This document shows, one piece after another, positions 35,081-43,655 of a stretch of DNA of 64,000 bases. The translations under genes and the position numbers were made by a program. The notes beneath the pieces are model-generated. The model made no database searches and had not been told where the DNA came from. It was given only the letters and a program-made list of their open reading frames with translations. This stretch comes from an uncultured Oscillospiraceae bacterium (GTDB lineage Bacteria > Bacillota > Clostridia > Oscillospirales > Oscillospiraceae), in the NCBI GenBank assembly GCA_910585735.1, contig CAJUEU010000005.1, positions 1 through 64,000 of the forward strand, given 5' to 3'. Positions within the stretch are counted from its first letter, which is position 1. Each line of letters opens with the position of its first letter.

Positions 35081-35619
35081 TAAGAAATACAGCGTGATTT
35101 ATGCGGATCCCCCGTGGGCATACCGCCAGTGTGGAGCAACCGCCAAAAGCAGGGGCAACGCCGTGAAGCACTACCCCACCATGACCACGGACGATATATG
35201 CAAATTGCCAGTGGCCAAAATCGCCGGGGGGGGGGGCTGCCCTCTTTCTTTGGGCAACTTTCCCAAACATCGGGGAGGCCCTGAAAGTGATGGAGGCGTG
35301 GGGGTTCATCTACAAAGGCGCGGCCTTTGTGTGGGTGAAGAAAAACCCCAAGAGCGGCACCAACTTTTGGGGTATGGGATCCTACACCCGCGCAAATGCG
35401 GAGGTGTGCCTGCTGGGCGTGACGCCGGACTTTAAGGCCGGAGAACGGATCCGCAGCCACCGGGTCCACCAGATCATAGAGGCCCCATTTGAGGGCCACA
35501 GCAAAAAGCCAGACGAAACCCGCCGGCGGATCGTGGAACTCCTGGGCGACGTGCCAAGGCTGGAAATGTTCGCCCGCCAGAGGGTGGAGGGCTGGGACGC
35601 CTGGGGGAATGAAGTATGA
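35055..35619 (+). pseudogene. MT-A70 family adenine methyltransferase, out of frame at a run of 11 G
   Basis: From ATG 35055 the frame encodes the catalytic motif YADPPWAY and the KHYPTMTTDDICKLPVAKIA block. It then runs into 11 consecutive G (35226-35236) and leaves the family frame. From the other side of the tract the expected sequence resumes as ALFLWATFPNIGEALKVMEA, FVWVKKN and the HRVHQIIEAPFEGHSKKPDE end, to TGA at 35617. With 10 G the two halves would join as one protein of about 188 residues. The gene is thus either phase variable, decayed or affected by a homopolymer sequencing error. MT-A70-type phage enzymes methylate N6 of adenine in DNA. Confidence 0.85.
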
Positions 35620-36458
35620 ACGATGAAAAAGACTTTGCCACCGAAGTGGCGAACGCACGGGACGAACTACTGGCCGGGATCGGTGAAATGCCACCTTTCT
35701 GCTGGATGATCGCCCTGGCCACCAAAATTTCGGACAAGCTGACCGCCGCCATCGAGCGGGCCACATACGAGGAGGAAAACATGGACGACGTAAAAATCAC
35801 GGTGCCGGGGATCTCCGCAGAGGAGGCCACCGAAAACATACGCAGAAACATGGAACTGCTGAACAGGCCGCCCATGACGGAGCGTGTCCGGGAGGAGTTC
35901 CGCCAGATCTTCACCGAGAGTGTCAAGCGCCGCGGCGCCACGGAACTGCTGGACTGGCTGGACCGAAACGGCTTTTTTACCGCCCCGGCCTCCACCAAAC
36001 ACCACCTGGCCATTCCGGGCGGGCTTGCCCTGCACAGCCTGAACGTGTACCGCCGCCTGGTAGAGATCGCGGAGAAAGAGGAGGACGGCCAGACCCCGGC
36101 ATACAAAACCCAGGCTCTCCCGCTGGAAAGCATAGCCATCATGGCCCTGCTGCATGATGTGTGCAAAACGGACTGCTACCACTGGGACACGGCCACCGAC
36201 ACCTATAAATTCCGGGATCCTCTCCCCATGGGGCACGGGGAAAAGAGCGTGTACATGATCACCCGGTACATGGAACTGTACCCCACCGAGGCCCTGGCGA
36301 TCCGCTGGCACATGGGGGCCTATGACGACGCCGTGAAGGGCGGCACCAGGGCGTTCAACGCCGCCATGAAAATGACCCCGTGGGTTTGGAGACTGCACCA
36401 GGCGGACATGATCGCCACCTGGGAGGACGAAAGGAGCGGGGACAATGGGAACGCCTGA
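35616..36458 (+). CDS. HD-domain hydrolase of phage type
   Basis: 280 residues, ATGA overlap with the MT-A70 gene. HHLAIPGGLALHSLNVY (first His), LLHDVCK (HD) at about residue 187 and GHGEKS with later RWHMG give the HD metal-binding set. Phage proteins of this kind resemble 3'-5' exoribonuclease/nucleotidase HD proteins; the substrate is unknown. An N-terminal 100-residue helical part is specific to this type. Confidence 0.85.
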   Translation: MNDEKDFATEVANARDELLAGIGEMPPFCWMIALATKISDKLTAAIERATYEEENMDDVKITVPGISAEEATENIRRNMELLNRPPMTERVREEFRQIFTESVKRRGATELLDWLDRNGFFTAPASTKHHLAIPGGLALHSLNVYRRLVEIAEKEEDGQTPAYKTQALPLESIAIMALLHDVCKTDCYHWDTATDTYKFRDPLPMGHGEKSVYMITRYMELYPTEALAIRWHMGAYDDAVKGGTRAFNAAMKMTPWVWRLHQADMIATWEDERSGDNGNA

Positions 36459-36630
36459 ACGGATGGACCTTTGTAAACCCTGCGCCGTGGAGAAGTCCCA
36501 CCAGGGGGTGCGTCTGAAAACCATTTCCGGCAGAACCGAGAAAATCACCTGCGCCGCCTGTGGCCGCCGGAGGTTTGGGCGGACGTATGAGGTGGAGAAC
36601 GTAGCCAAAAAGGAGGATCCGAAGCTATGA
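36445..36630 (+). CDS. Small Cys-rich phage protein
   Basis: 61 residues (MGTPERMDLCKPCAVEKSHQ). Two CxxC pairs, CKPC and CAAC, make a zinc knuckle. It overlaps both neighbours and so is in the middle of the left operon. Function unknown. Confidence 0.7.
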   Translation: MGTPERMDLCKPCAVEKSHQGVRLKTISGRTEKITCAACGRRRFGRTYEVENVAKKEDPKL

Positions 36631-37463
36631 CAGAAAAATATTTCGAGGTTGAGATCAGGGATCCCGCCGCCATTGCCGCACAGGAGCGGAAAGCCGAGCG
36701 CAAAGAGCGCCGGAGGAAAGAACGCCGGCGGGCGATGATCCAGCGGGTGATCCTGGCGTCCGCCCTGCTGATCCTGGTGGCCATCGTGGCGGCCAGGGCG
36801 TTGCCGGAGGCTGGCTGCACGGAAACGCCCCCCACCCCGGCCCCTGTCGAGCGGGTGGAGACCAGGGACACCGTGGCCATCATTGACCCGGACATGGGAC
36901 TGCTGGATCCGGGAACGGCACAGGATCCGCCGGAGGCCGCCGCCGCAGAAGTGGCGGACACAAAGATGATCACCGACGCCATGGTGGAGATCCTGCTGAC
37001 CCAGGGCTACCTTTCGGACGCCGTGCCCCTCCCCTACGAATACCAAGATTATATGCGGTTCTTCTCCGCCGCCTATGGGTGCCCCTACCCTGTGGCCCTG
37101 GCCGCAGCGGACTGGGAGACACGGGGGACTTTTGACATGGACGCCGTGGGCGCCGTCGGTGAAGTTGGCATTTTTCAGCTGAACCCAGGGCCTGGCGGGT
37201 CATATCACACCGACCTGGAGGAGAAAACGGGCCTGGACCCGAACACCCCTATGGGAAATATCGCCGGCGGGTGCTATCTGTTGGGGAAATACATGGACGC
37301 ATATGGCGGAGACGTGGACAAGGTGGCTATGGCCTACAACATGGGGCCGTCCGGCGCCGCAAGGGCATGGGAGGCCGGGATCACCTCCACCGAATATTCC
37401 AGGGGTTTCAAGGAGGCCGTGGAAAAGTGGGAAAGCCTGGTGAACGCATGGCGTGGTATTTGA
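36627..37463 (+). CDS. Membrane-anchored lytic transglycosylase-like protein
   Basis: 278 residues. A very basic cytoplasmic stretch (about 20-38) precedes one membrane segment (VILASALLILVAIVAARAL). A Pro/Glu linker and a soluble lytic transglycosylase-like domain follow, with ADWETRGTFDMDAVGAVGEV (catalytic Glu in WET), GIFQLNPG and AMAYNMGPSGA. It should cut peptidoglycan outside the membrane. In conjugative or phage elements such enzymes open the wall for DNA or particle passage. It lies far from the endolysin gene, in the DNA-modification half of the element. Confidence 0.85.
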   Translation: MTEKYFEVEIRDPAAIAAQERKAERKERRRKERRRAMIQRVILASALLILVAIVAARALPEAGCTETPPTPAPVERVETRDTVAIIDPDMGLLDPGTAQDPPEAAAAEVADTKMITDAMVEILLTQGYLSDAVPLPYEYQDYMRFFSAAYGCPYPVALAAADWETRGTFDMDAVGAVGEVGIFQLNPGPGGSYHTDLEEKTGLDPNTPMGNIAGGCYLLGKYMDAYGGDVDKVAMAYNMGPSGAARAWEAGITSTEYSRGFKEAVEKWESLVNAWRGI

Positions 37464-37720
37464 ACAGCCCGCAGAGGGACAGGCCCAGGAAACCACAAAG
37501 CACTGCCGAGCGGGCGAGGCTGGAACGCTGGCGTTACCCAGCGGCGGCCAGGGTGACACACCCGGACCACGACACCGTGGTGGTGCCGTGCAGATCGAAA
37601 CTATCCGCCATCATGTGCGCGGCGGAGGTGTGGGGGTGCAACTGGGCAAAGCTGGAGGGCGTCGGGGTATGGAGAGCCGAGCCTGGGGACAGGGTGGCAG
37701 CCATGCCCCACATTATATAA
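37448..37720 (+). CDS. Uncharacterised small phage protein
   Basis: 90 residues starting MAWYLNSPQRDRPRKPQ. The second half (CRSKLSAIMCAAEVWGCNWA) has four Cys. Overlaps the transglycosylase gene by 16 nt. No family recognised. Confidence 0.6.
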   Translation: MAWYLNSPQRDRPRKPQSTAERARLERWRYPAAARVTHPDHDTVVVPCRSKLSAIMCAAEVWGCNWAKLEGVGVWRAEPGDRVAAMPHII

Positions 37721-37735
37721 AAGGAGGGCACGGAA

Positions 37736-38320
37736 ATGATTATCAGCGAAAGCGGCCTGAACCGGGCCATTAAGGACGCAAAGAGGTACGGCGGTTACAC
37801 AGTGGTGATGGAGGCGGACACGGTGGCCATCTACGCCCAGGAATGGTTCATCAAATGCCCGCGCCAGAAGTTCCCGCGCAAGGCGCTGGCCACCATCGTG
37901 GAGCATATCGGAACGATCCCGGAGGACGGGGTGCCCATGACCGTGACCAAGAAAGGCGACCCCCAGCTGGTCATGGCGGAGGCCGCCGAGGACGATATGA
38001 CGCACTGGTGTACCGGCCAAAGCGGTGATCAGGTGACGATGGTGCCGGTGATCATGCAGGGCTATCAGATTTTCCAGACGCAAGAGGGCCGCGGGGCCTG
38101 CTGGGGCGTCCCGGTCATGCACCTGGACCTCCTGGAGCGGGTGGACGCCGAGCATATGACGGCGGACGTGATCGACAATGACCGCCTGCTGTGGCACGGC
38201 GAGGGTGAGGCAATCGTGATCGACGCCGTGCGGAAAGCCACGTCCGGCTGGGCGAGAGCCTGGGAGCGCGTGGTGTGGGAGGCCCTGGAGGGCGTGGACC
38301 TGCACCGCGAGGAGGTTTGA
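37736..38320 (+). CDS. Uncharacterised 194-residue phage protein
   Basis: Starts MIISESGLNRAIKDAKRYGG with AGGAGGG upstream. Soluble alpha/beta protein with no recognisable catalytic motif; frequent Trp in the last third. It sits between small phage ORFs in the left operon. Confidence 0.65.
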   Translation: MIISESGLNRAIKDAKRYGGYTVVMEADTVAIYAQEWFIKCPRQKFPRKALATIVEHIGTIPEDGVPMTVTKKGDPQLVMAEAAEDDMTHWCTGQSGDQVTMVPVIMQGYQIFQTQEGRGACWGVPVMHLDLLERVDAEHMTADVIDNDRLLWHGEGEAIVIDAVRKATSGWARAWERVVWEALEGVDLHREEV

Positions 38321-38322
38321 CC

Positions 38323-38562
38323 ATGGCGACGAACTTTGACCGGATCACAGCCTCCACCGCCACCCTGGCAACGTTCCTGGCCTCCCTCCCTACCATGCGG
38401 GGACCGTGGGATGAAGCATTTGACCGGGCTTTCTGCTCCACCTGCGGCGTTCAGGACTGCAACGCGGAGGGGTGCCCACATCAAAAGGTGCGGGACGCCG
38501 CAATCCTGTGGTGGCTGGGACTGGAGGTGAGCAGCAATGGCGGAAATCATCCTGGAGGGTGA
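38323..38562 (+). CDS. Small Cys/His phage protein
   Basis: 79 residues starting MATNFDRITASTATLATFLA, GGAGG 9 nt upstream. CSTCGVQDCNAEGCPH near residue 46 is a compact zinc-binding cluster. Its end overlaps the following methyltransferase by 26 nt. Confidence 0.65.
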   Translation: MATNFDRITASTATLATFLASLPTMRGPWDEAFDRAFCSTCGVQDCNAEGCPHQKVRDAAILWWLGLEVSSNGGNHPGG

Positions 38563-39481
38563 CGCCCTGGACCGCTTGCAAGGGATCCCGGCGGAAAGTA
38601 TAGACACCTGCGTGACCTCCCCGCCCTACTACAACCTGCGGGATTACGGGCAACCGGGCCAGATCGGCAACGAGGAAACGGTGGAGGAATACATAGGCAA
38701 GCTGGTGGAGATTTTCCGGGAGGTCCACAGGGTCCTGCACCCAGCCGGGACGCTGTGGGTCAACATTGGGGACAGTTACGCCACAAGTTCGGGACCACAG
38801 CCGCCGACCAACACCCGGAACTCCTGCGGGCACACAAAGAAATCCGTACCTGCCGGATACAAACAAAAGGACTTGATCGGAATACCCTGGCTTTTGGCCT
38901 TTGCCCTGCGGGCTGACGGGTGGTATTTGCGGCAGGACATTATATGGGATAAAACCAGGTGTATGCCCGAAAGCGTAAAAGACCGTTGCGTGAAAAGCCA
39001 TGAATATCTGTTTTTACTATCAAAATCCCCCAAATATTATTTTGACGCAAGCGCAATACAGGAGAAAGCAAAGCCGGAAAGCGAAAAAAGATATAAAAGC
39101 GCATTTATGGCTGGGGAAAAGGAACTGTTGGGGGCCGGCAGAAAAGTGGGTGGTGCGAACACAGCCGGGATAAAGAAGTTTACAGGAAAACGGAACAAAA
39201 GGGACGTTTGGCACATACCGACAGCCCACTTTACAGGCGCCCACTTTGCCGTGTTCCCGGAGAAGCTGGTGGAACCTTGCATTTTGGCCGGGTGCCCGGA
39301 GGGTGGCACCGTGCTGGATCCTTTCACTGGGAGCGGGACCACCGGCGCCGTCGCCAAGCAACTGGGCAGGAACTTTTTGGGAATAGAGCTAAACCCGGCA
39401 TATTGCCAAATAGCAAGAGAGCGGATTGCCGCCGCCCAGCCCCATGTGGAACAACTGACACTGGAGGAGATAGTACCATGA
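38537..39481 (+). CDS. Beta-class DNA methyltransferase (SPPY type)
   Basis: 314 residues. Catalytic motif TSPPYYNLRDYG (about residue 27) precedes the SAM-binding DPFTGSGTTG near the C terminus, the order of beta-group amino-methyltransferases that form N4-methylcytosine or N6-methyladenine. The middle (about 135-235, 38940-39240) is clearly AT-richer than the rest and probably is an exchanged target-recognition region. No restriction endonuclease gene is beside it. GGAGG precedes the ATG. Confidence 0.9.
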   Translation: MAEIILEGDALDRLQGIPAESIDTCVTSPPYYNLRDYGQPGQIGNEETVEEYIGKLVEIFREVHRVLHPAGTLWVNIGDSYATSSGPQPPTNTRNSCGHTKKSVPAGYKQKDLIGIPWLLAFALRADGWYLRQDIIWDKTRCMPESVKDRCVKSHEYLFLLSKSPKYYFDASAIQEKAKPESEKRYKSAFMAGEKELLGAGRKVGGANTAGIKKFTGKRNKRDVWHIPTAHFTGAHFAVFPEKLVEPCILAGCPEGGTVLDPFTGSGTTGAVAKQLGRNFLGIELNPAYCQIARERIAAAQPHVEQLTLEEIVP

Positions 39482-40260
39482 AAAAACTGGAAACCGAGCG
39501 GGTGGCCCTATACTGCGGGGATTGCCTGTGCGAAATGGAGGCCATCCAGGACGGCGTGGCCGACATGGTGCTGACGGATCCCCCCTACTCCTCCGGCGGC
39601 CTGTTCGCCGGGGACAGGAAAGCCAGCACCAGGACCAAGTACACAGACAGCGACTTCCAGGGCGCCGCCCGTTTTCAGAATTTCAGCGGCGACAATATGG
39701 ACCAGCGCAGCTTTACCGAGTTCATGCGCCGGGTTTTCATGGTTGCAAGGATGAAATCGAAGCCAGGCGCCGCGCTGGCCGCATTCATAGACTGGCGGAA
39801 CCTGCCGGCCATAACGGACGCCATCCAGTCTGCAGGCTGGGTATGGCGCGGCGTGGTGGTGTGGGACAAAGGAATGTCAAGGAACATTCCGGGGCGGTTC
39901 CGTTCCGACTGCGAATATATAGTGTGGGGCACCAATGGGGACAAGCCGGTGGACTGGAAAGCTGGCGGCGCGGCCATGCCGGGGTGCTACCACATCGGGA
40001 CGGTGCCGAACCAAAAGAAGAACCACCAGACCGAAAAGCCGGTGCAACTATTGGAAAAGATCCTGGCCATATGCCCGGAGGGCGGCACCGTCCTGGATTG
40101 CTTTATGGGTTCCGGCAGCACCGGGGTGGCCTGCATTGCCACGGGGCGCCGGTTTATTGGGATCGAACTGGACAAGGGATATTTTGATACGGCGGCCAAG
40201 AGGATCACCGAGGAGGCGGCCCAGTACACCCTATTTGACGCGGGGGGGGGGCACTCCTGA
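39478..40260 (+). CDS. Beta-class adenine DNA methyltransferase (DPPY type)
   Basis: 260 residues starting MKKLETERVALYCGDCLCEM, ATGA overlap with the preceding methyltransferase. DPPYSSGG is the catalytic motif, HQTEKPVQLLEKIL and DCFMGSGSTG the SAM region. DPPY points to N6-adenine. The last codons pass through a run of 10 G (40242-40251) before HS and the stop, so length change there would alter only the C terminus. No cognate nuclease nearby; most likely protects element DNA. Confidence 0.9.
   Translation: MKKLETERVALYCGDCLCEMEAIQDGVADMVLTDPPYSSGGLFAGDRKASTRTKYTDSDFQGAARFQNFSGDNMDQRSFTEFMRRVFMVARMKSKPGAALAAFIDWRNLPAITDAIQSAGWVWRGVVVWDKGMSRNIPGRFRSDCEYIVWGTNGDKPVDWKAGGAAMPGCYHIGTVPNQKKNHQTEKPVQLLEKILAICPEGGTVLDCFMGSGSTGVACIATGRRFIGIELDKGYFDTAAKRITEEAAQYTLFDAGGGHS
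40242..40251 (+). repeat. Run of 10 G at the end of a methyltransferase gene
   Basis: Ten consecutive G three codons before the stop of the DPPY methyltransferase. A second G run (11) breaks the MT-A70 gene at 35226. Confidence 0.9.
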
Positions 40261-40318
40261 TCACAATTATATTTTTCCACCGTGACCCCTGCCGGGGTGC
40301 GGCGCAAAGGAGGGCAAC

Positions 40319-40552
40319 ATGGATATAACCGTAAAAATGACGGCGGAGGAGTTCGAGGAGTTCCGGGCATGGACGAAAGACAAAAACCGCTATAACGCCG
40401 ACCTGGCCAGAACGGTGAAGAAGTGGGAAACTTTCGCCGCCAAGGTGTGCTATGCGTTGGACATGGATCCAAAGCGGCCAGGCAAGGCAAAGATCATTGA
40501 CCAGGAACACGCAGCGGAACTGCTGGAAATGGCCAAAGACTTTTTTGCATAA
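40319..40552 (+). CDS. Uncharacterised small phage protein
   Basis: 77 residues (MDITVKMTAEEFEEFRAWTK), all-helical, acidic-basic pattern with KNRYNADLARTVKKWETFAA, AGGAGGG upstream. Function unknown. Confidence 0.65.
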   Translation: MDITVKMTAEEFEEFRAWTKDKNRYNADLARTVKKWETFAAKVCYALDMDPKRPGKAKIIDQEHAAELLEMAKDFFA

Positions 40553-40557
40553 AAAGA

Positions 40558-40599
40558 CCCCCTGCGCCGTGTTGTCAGCACCGGGCGCAGGGGGAGATA
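40558..40599 (-). terminator. GC-rich hairpin after the small phage gene
   Basis: CCCCCTGCGCC and GGGCGCAGGGGG pair over about 11 bp. The T-run lies on the minus-strand side, so as a plus-strand terminator it is weak. The 40600-40740 stretch beyond shows nothing coding. Confidence 0.5.
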
Positions 40600-40752
40600 T
40601 AACGGCGGCTTTCACCGCTCCAGAGATACCTATATTATACCATATCCCTGGGCGGTGTGCAACAGCGAAAATTCACGGGGCCAGGCGCCCCGTGAAGCGC
40701 CGGTAAGAGTGATTAGTAAAGTGACCAGCAACCTGAAAAGGAGGGTAACACC

Positions 40753-41058
40753 GTGGCCTATGTCCATAGGCGGGTGGTAGCTGGCCAGACAGTCGAACAC
40801 AGGAAAATGCAGTCCTACCGGGTACACACCAAGGGGGTCAAGCGGAGGCCGAACAAGGGCACCACTACGGAGAAGCAGGCCAAGATCAACGAGCGGGTGG
40901 CCGAGGAACACCTGCGCTGGGACATAAACGCCAACTATAAGCACAAGGACCTACACGCAGTTCTCCACTACTGGATGAAATCATTGTGGACAATTTCGCC
41001 GGCGGCGGTGGCGCCTCCACCGGCATTGAACTGGCCACGGGCCGGGTGGTGGACATAG
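40753..41058 (+). pseudogene. N-terminal remnant of a phage replication-type protein
   Basis: From GTG 40753 about 75 residues look genuine: basic start, then KRRPNKGTTTEKQAKINERV, NANYKHKDLHAVLHYW. A KxNxRxAEExLRxxINANFxxxDLHxxLHY-like pattern opens phage and plasmid replication proteins of rolling-circle type. After about 40975 the frame carries residues that are only the C5 methyltransferase read out of frame. The gene is therefore cut where the methyltransferase begins. Confidence 0.6.
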
Positions 41059-42180
41059 CGATCAACCATGACCCGGACGCCATACTTATGCACCGAACCA
41101 ACCACCCCCACACCACGCACTACCAGGCCAGCGTGTGGGACGTGGACCCGGTGGAGGTATGCGCGGGCCGCCCGGTGGGACTTGCCTGGTTCTCCCCGGA
41201 CTGCAAGCACTTTTCCAAAGCCAAGGGCGGCAAGCCGGTGGATAAGAACATACGGGGACTGGCCTGGATCGTCCTGCGGTGGGCCGGAACAGTTCGCCCC
41301 CGCGTGATCATCCTGGAAAACGTCGAGGAGTTCCAGACATGGGGACCGCTGCGGGCTATGCGGGACAAGGAAACCGGGCGGGTCATTGTCAACATGGCCG
41401 GAAACCATGACCGTGCGAAATATGAGCCGCGGCGGCGCGTGGCAGAGCCGGGCGAGGTTGTCCCCATAGAAAAACAGCTTTTGGAGCCGAACCCGAACAA
41501 AAAGGGGCGGACATTCCGCCGGTGGACGGCCCAGCTGGAGGCCCTGGGCTATACCATGGAATGGCGGGAGTTGGTGGCCGCCGACTATGGGGCACCCACA
41601 ACCCGCAAGCGGTTTTTCCTGATCGCCAGGTGCGACGGGTGCCCCGTCGTCTGGCCGGAACCCACCCACGCCCCCATGGACAGCGAGGAGGTCAAGGCCG
41701 GGAAGAAAAAGCCGTGGCGGAGCGCGGCGGAGATCATCGACTGGAGCCTGCCGTGCCCGTCCATCTTTGACACGCGAGAGGAGGTCAAGGAAAAGTATGG
41801 GCTGGTGGCCCAGCGCCCACTCCGCCCCAACACCATGCGGCGGGTGGCCCGCGGTGTGGACAAGTTCGTGATCAAGGCGGCCAACCCGTTCATTGTGCCC
41901 ATGGGGTACGGAGAGGCAAAGGGCCAGGCCCCGCGGGTGCATGACATACAGGAGCCGTTGCCCACCGCTGTGGGCAAGGCAAAGCATGGGGTGTGCGAAC
42001 CGTACATGGTGCAGGTCAACCATGCGGGAGACTTCCGGGGCCAGAGCCTGGGGGATCCACTCCAGACCGTGACCGCCAAGCATGGGTACGGAGTGGCCAG
42101 CCCGGTCATGGCGCCGCTGACCATGCACAACAACGAGAACGCCGCGGGGACGGCGATCACCGAGCCGATCAACACCATAT
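40986..42180 (+). pseudogene. Cytosine-C5 DNA methyltransferase, truncated at both ends
   Basis: The frame opens directly in motif I, DNFAGGGGASTGIELATG, with no ATG before it (only GTG 40986). The catalytic motif IV is FSPDCKHFSKAKGG (atypical PDC for PC), ENVEEFQTWGPL motif VI and DYGAPTTRKRFFLIAR motif VIII follow. Near 42178 the family sequence stops after AGTAITEPINTI, before the C-terminal motifs IX and X, and the frame continues as unrelated residues to 42428. Loss of motif X and the N-terminal helix should inactivate it. Confidence 0.8.
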
Positions 42181-42264
42181 CAAGCCAAACGTGTCCATCC
42201 AATACTGCAAGCGGCGGATCTCCGCCCTTGCCAAGAAATCCAACAAGGAAGCGAGGAACGCAAA

Positions 42265-42546
42265 ATGTCCGAATGGAACGAGGTACACGACAGCCGGGCA
42301 GAACAGCCCACAGTCCTGGACACCACCAGCAGCGCCACCACCGTGTACGAACGCCGGAATATCCGCCAGGAGACCCGCCAGGTGACCATGGGGAAGGACA
42401 CCCAGGAAGTGACCGAGTGGGTCTATGAGCAGCGGGAATACACCGTGGAGGAGTACGCCGAACTGACCAGCCCGGCCACCAAGGCCATCATGCAGGCCAT
42501 TTCCGGCATTGAACTGTCCGTGGCCGAGGCGGCCCTGGGCGTGTAA
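42265..42546 (+). CDS. Uncharacterised phage protein upstream of XkdX
   Basis: 93 residues (MSEWNEVHDSRAEQPTVLDT), mostly beta at first and helical at the end (PATKAIMQAISGIELSVAEA). Its position directly before xkdX-type and holin genes is that of a late tail-region gene. Function unknown. Confidence 0.65.
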   Translation: MSEWNEVHDSRAEQPTVLDTTSSATTVYERRNIRQETRQVTMGKDTQEVTEWVYEQREYTVEEYAELTSPATKAIMQAISGIELSVAEAALGV

Positions 42547-42560
42547 GGAGGGACAAAGCC

Positions 42561-42713
42561 ATGTTTGAGAAGCTGAAAGCCAAGTGGGAAATGGGCTACA
42601 TCACCAAGGAAACCCTGCGGGGGTGGGTGGCCATTGAGGCCAAGCGGCCCGGCAAGGGGATCACGGCGGCGCAATACCAGGAGATCACCGGCGAGGAGTA
42701 CGAGGCGGAATGA
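42561..42713 (+). CDS. XkdX-family phage protein
   Basis: 50 residues (MFEKLKAKWEMGYITKETLR) with AAGGAGGG upstream. Short proteins with the pattern K-x-x-Y/W-x-x-G-x-I/W-T-x-E-x-L-x-x-x-V are the XkdX family, found just before the lysis genes in Firmicute prophages. The exact role is unknown. Confidence 0.8.
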   Translation: MFEKLKAKWEMGYITKETLRGWVAIEAKRPGKGITAAQYQEITGEEYEAE

Positions 42714-42883
42714 ACAACACGGAGGTGATCGCCAAGCTGTGCCACATCATTGACCTGCAAAATGTGATCATACAGGCGCAGGCCATGGAGTTGAACCAAC
42801 TGGGGGCGGTTGCCCAGGCGGAGCAGATCGCCGCCGCCCGCACCGCCTACGCCGAAGCTATGGGAGAGGAGGCGCCGACATGA
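42710..42883 (+). CDS. Small helical phage protein
   Basis: 57 residues (MNNTEVIAKLCHIIDLQNVI), amphipathic helices only, ATGA overlap at both ends (42710 and 42880). Likely belongs to the late tail/lysis operon. Confidence 0.7.
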   Translation: MNNTEVIAKLCHIIDLQNVIIQAQAMELNQLGAVAQAEQIAAARTAYAEAMGEEAPT

Positions 42884-43221
42884 CGCAGGAGGAATACGCC
42901 GTCCACCTGGCCGAAGTGGAGGCCAGGTGCAAGTCCAACACCCACAGGATCGACGCCCTGGAGAAAAGCCAGGAGGCGTTGCACAAGCTGGCCACCGCCG
43001 CCGAGGTCATGGCCACGGAGCAGAAGCACCAGACGCAGGCTATGGCCGAGATCAAGGCGAACGTGGACAGCCTGACGGAAAAGGTGGAGGCCGTGGAGCA
43101 GAAGCCAGCCAAACGGTGGGACGGCGTGGTGGACAAGTTCCTTTCCGGGCTGGTGGGCGCCGCCGCCGCCCTGATTTTCGCCGGGATTGTCTACCTGGTC
43201 CGGGTGGGCGTGGGAGGCTGA
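42880..43221 (+). CDS. XhlA-like membrane protein of the lysis module
   Basis: 113 residues. A coiled coil (about 1-85) is followed by one membrane segment at the C terminus (FLSGLVGAAAALIFAGIVYL). This matches haemolysin XhlA-type proteins that cooperate with holins. It lies two genes before the endolysin. Confidence 0.75.
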   Translation: MTQEEYAVHLAEVEARCKSNTHRIDALEKSQEALHKLATAAEVMATEQKHQTQAMAEIKANVDSLTEKVEAVEQKPAKRWDGVVDKFLSGLVGAAAALIFAGIVYLVRVGVGG

Positions 43222-43225
43222 CGCC

Positions 43226-43642
43226 ATGACAAGGACCATCTTTGTGGCCATTATCGCCTGGGTGGCGGGTGCGGCGCTGGGGATCCTCCTGGCCCGTGCC
43301 GCCATTGCCCGCCTCCACCACCGCGTCCGCACCCTCCACCGCCAGCTACGGGGTGAGGGCAAGCGGATGGGCACCATGGACAAGGTGCTGGTCCTGGAGG
43401 CCGTGATCCTGGTGGCCTATACCTGCGCCGCCCTGGCGGTATTTTGGCACACCGGCAACGAGCCGGCCACCCTGACGGGGTGTGTGTTCGGGGTGTGCGG
43501 GCTGGAAAACGGGGTCATGGGCTGGATCAAGACCAACAAGGACAAGACCGCAAGCACCAACAAAACGAGCGGGAGCGGCGAGGCCGCCGCCCCCGTGGAG
43601 CCGCCCACAGACCGGGAGGAACCCCCGGACGTGGGAATGTGA
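43226..43642 (+). CDS. Two-TM membrane protein, possible holin
   Basis: 138 residues with two hydrophobic segments (IFVAIIAWVAGAALGILLA and VLEAVILVAYTCAALAVFW) and a polar C-terminal tail rich in Thr/Ser/Glu. Located between the XhlA-like gene and the endolysin, so a holin or accessory lysis role is inferred. Confidence 0.65.
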   Translation: MTRTIFVAIIAWVAGAALGILLARAAIARLHHRVRTLHRQLRGEGKRMGTMDKVLVLEAVILVAYTCAALAVFWHTGNEPATLTGCVFGVCGLENGVMGWIKTNKDKTASTNKTSGSGEAAAPVEPPTDREEPPDVGM

Positions 43643-43655
43643 GGAGGAAACACCA

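Noticed and set aside
38537..42180. A restriction-modification or BREX/DISARM-type defence system
   Set aside because: Only methyltransferases are present; no endonuclease, helicase, kinase or phosphatase partner was found, so they look like phage self-protection enzymes.
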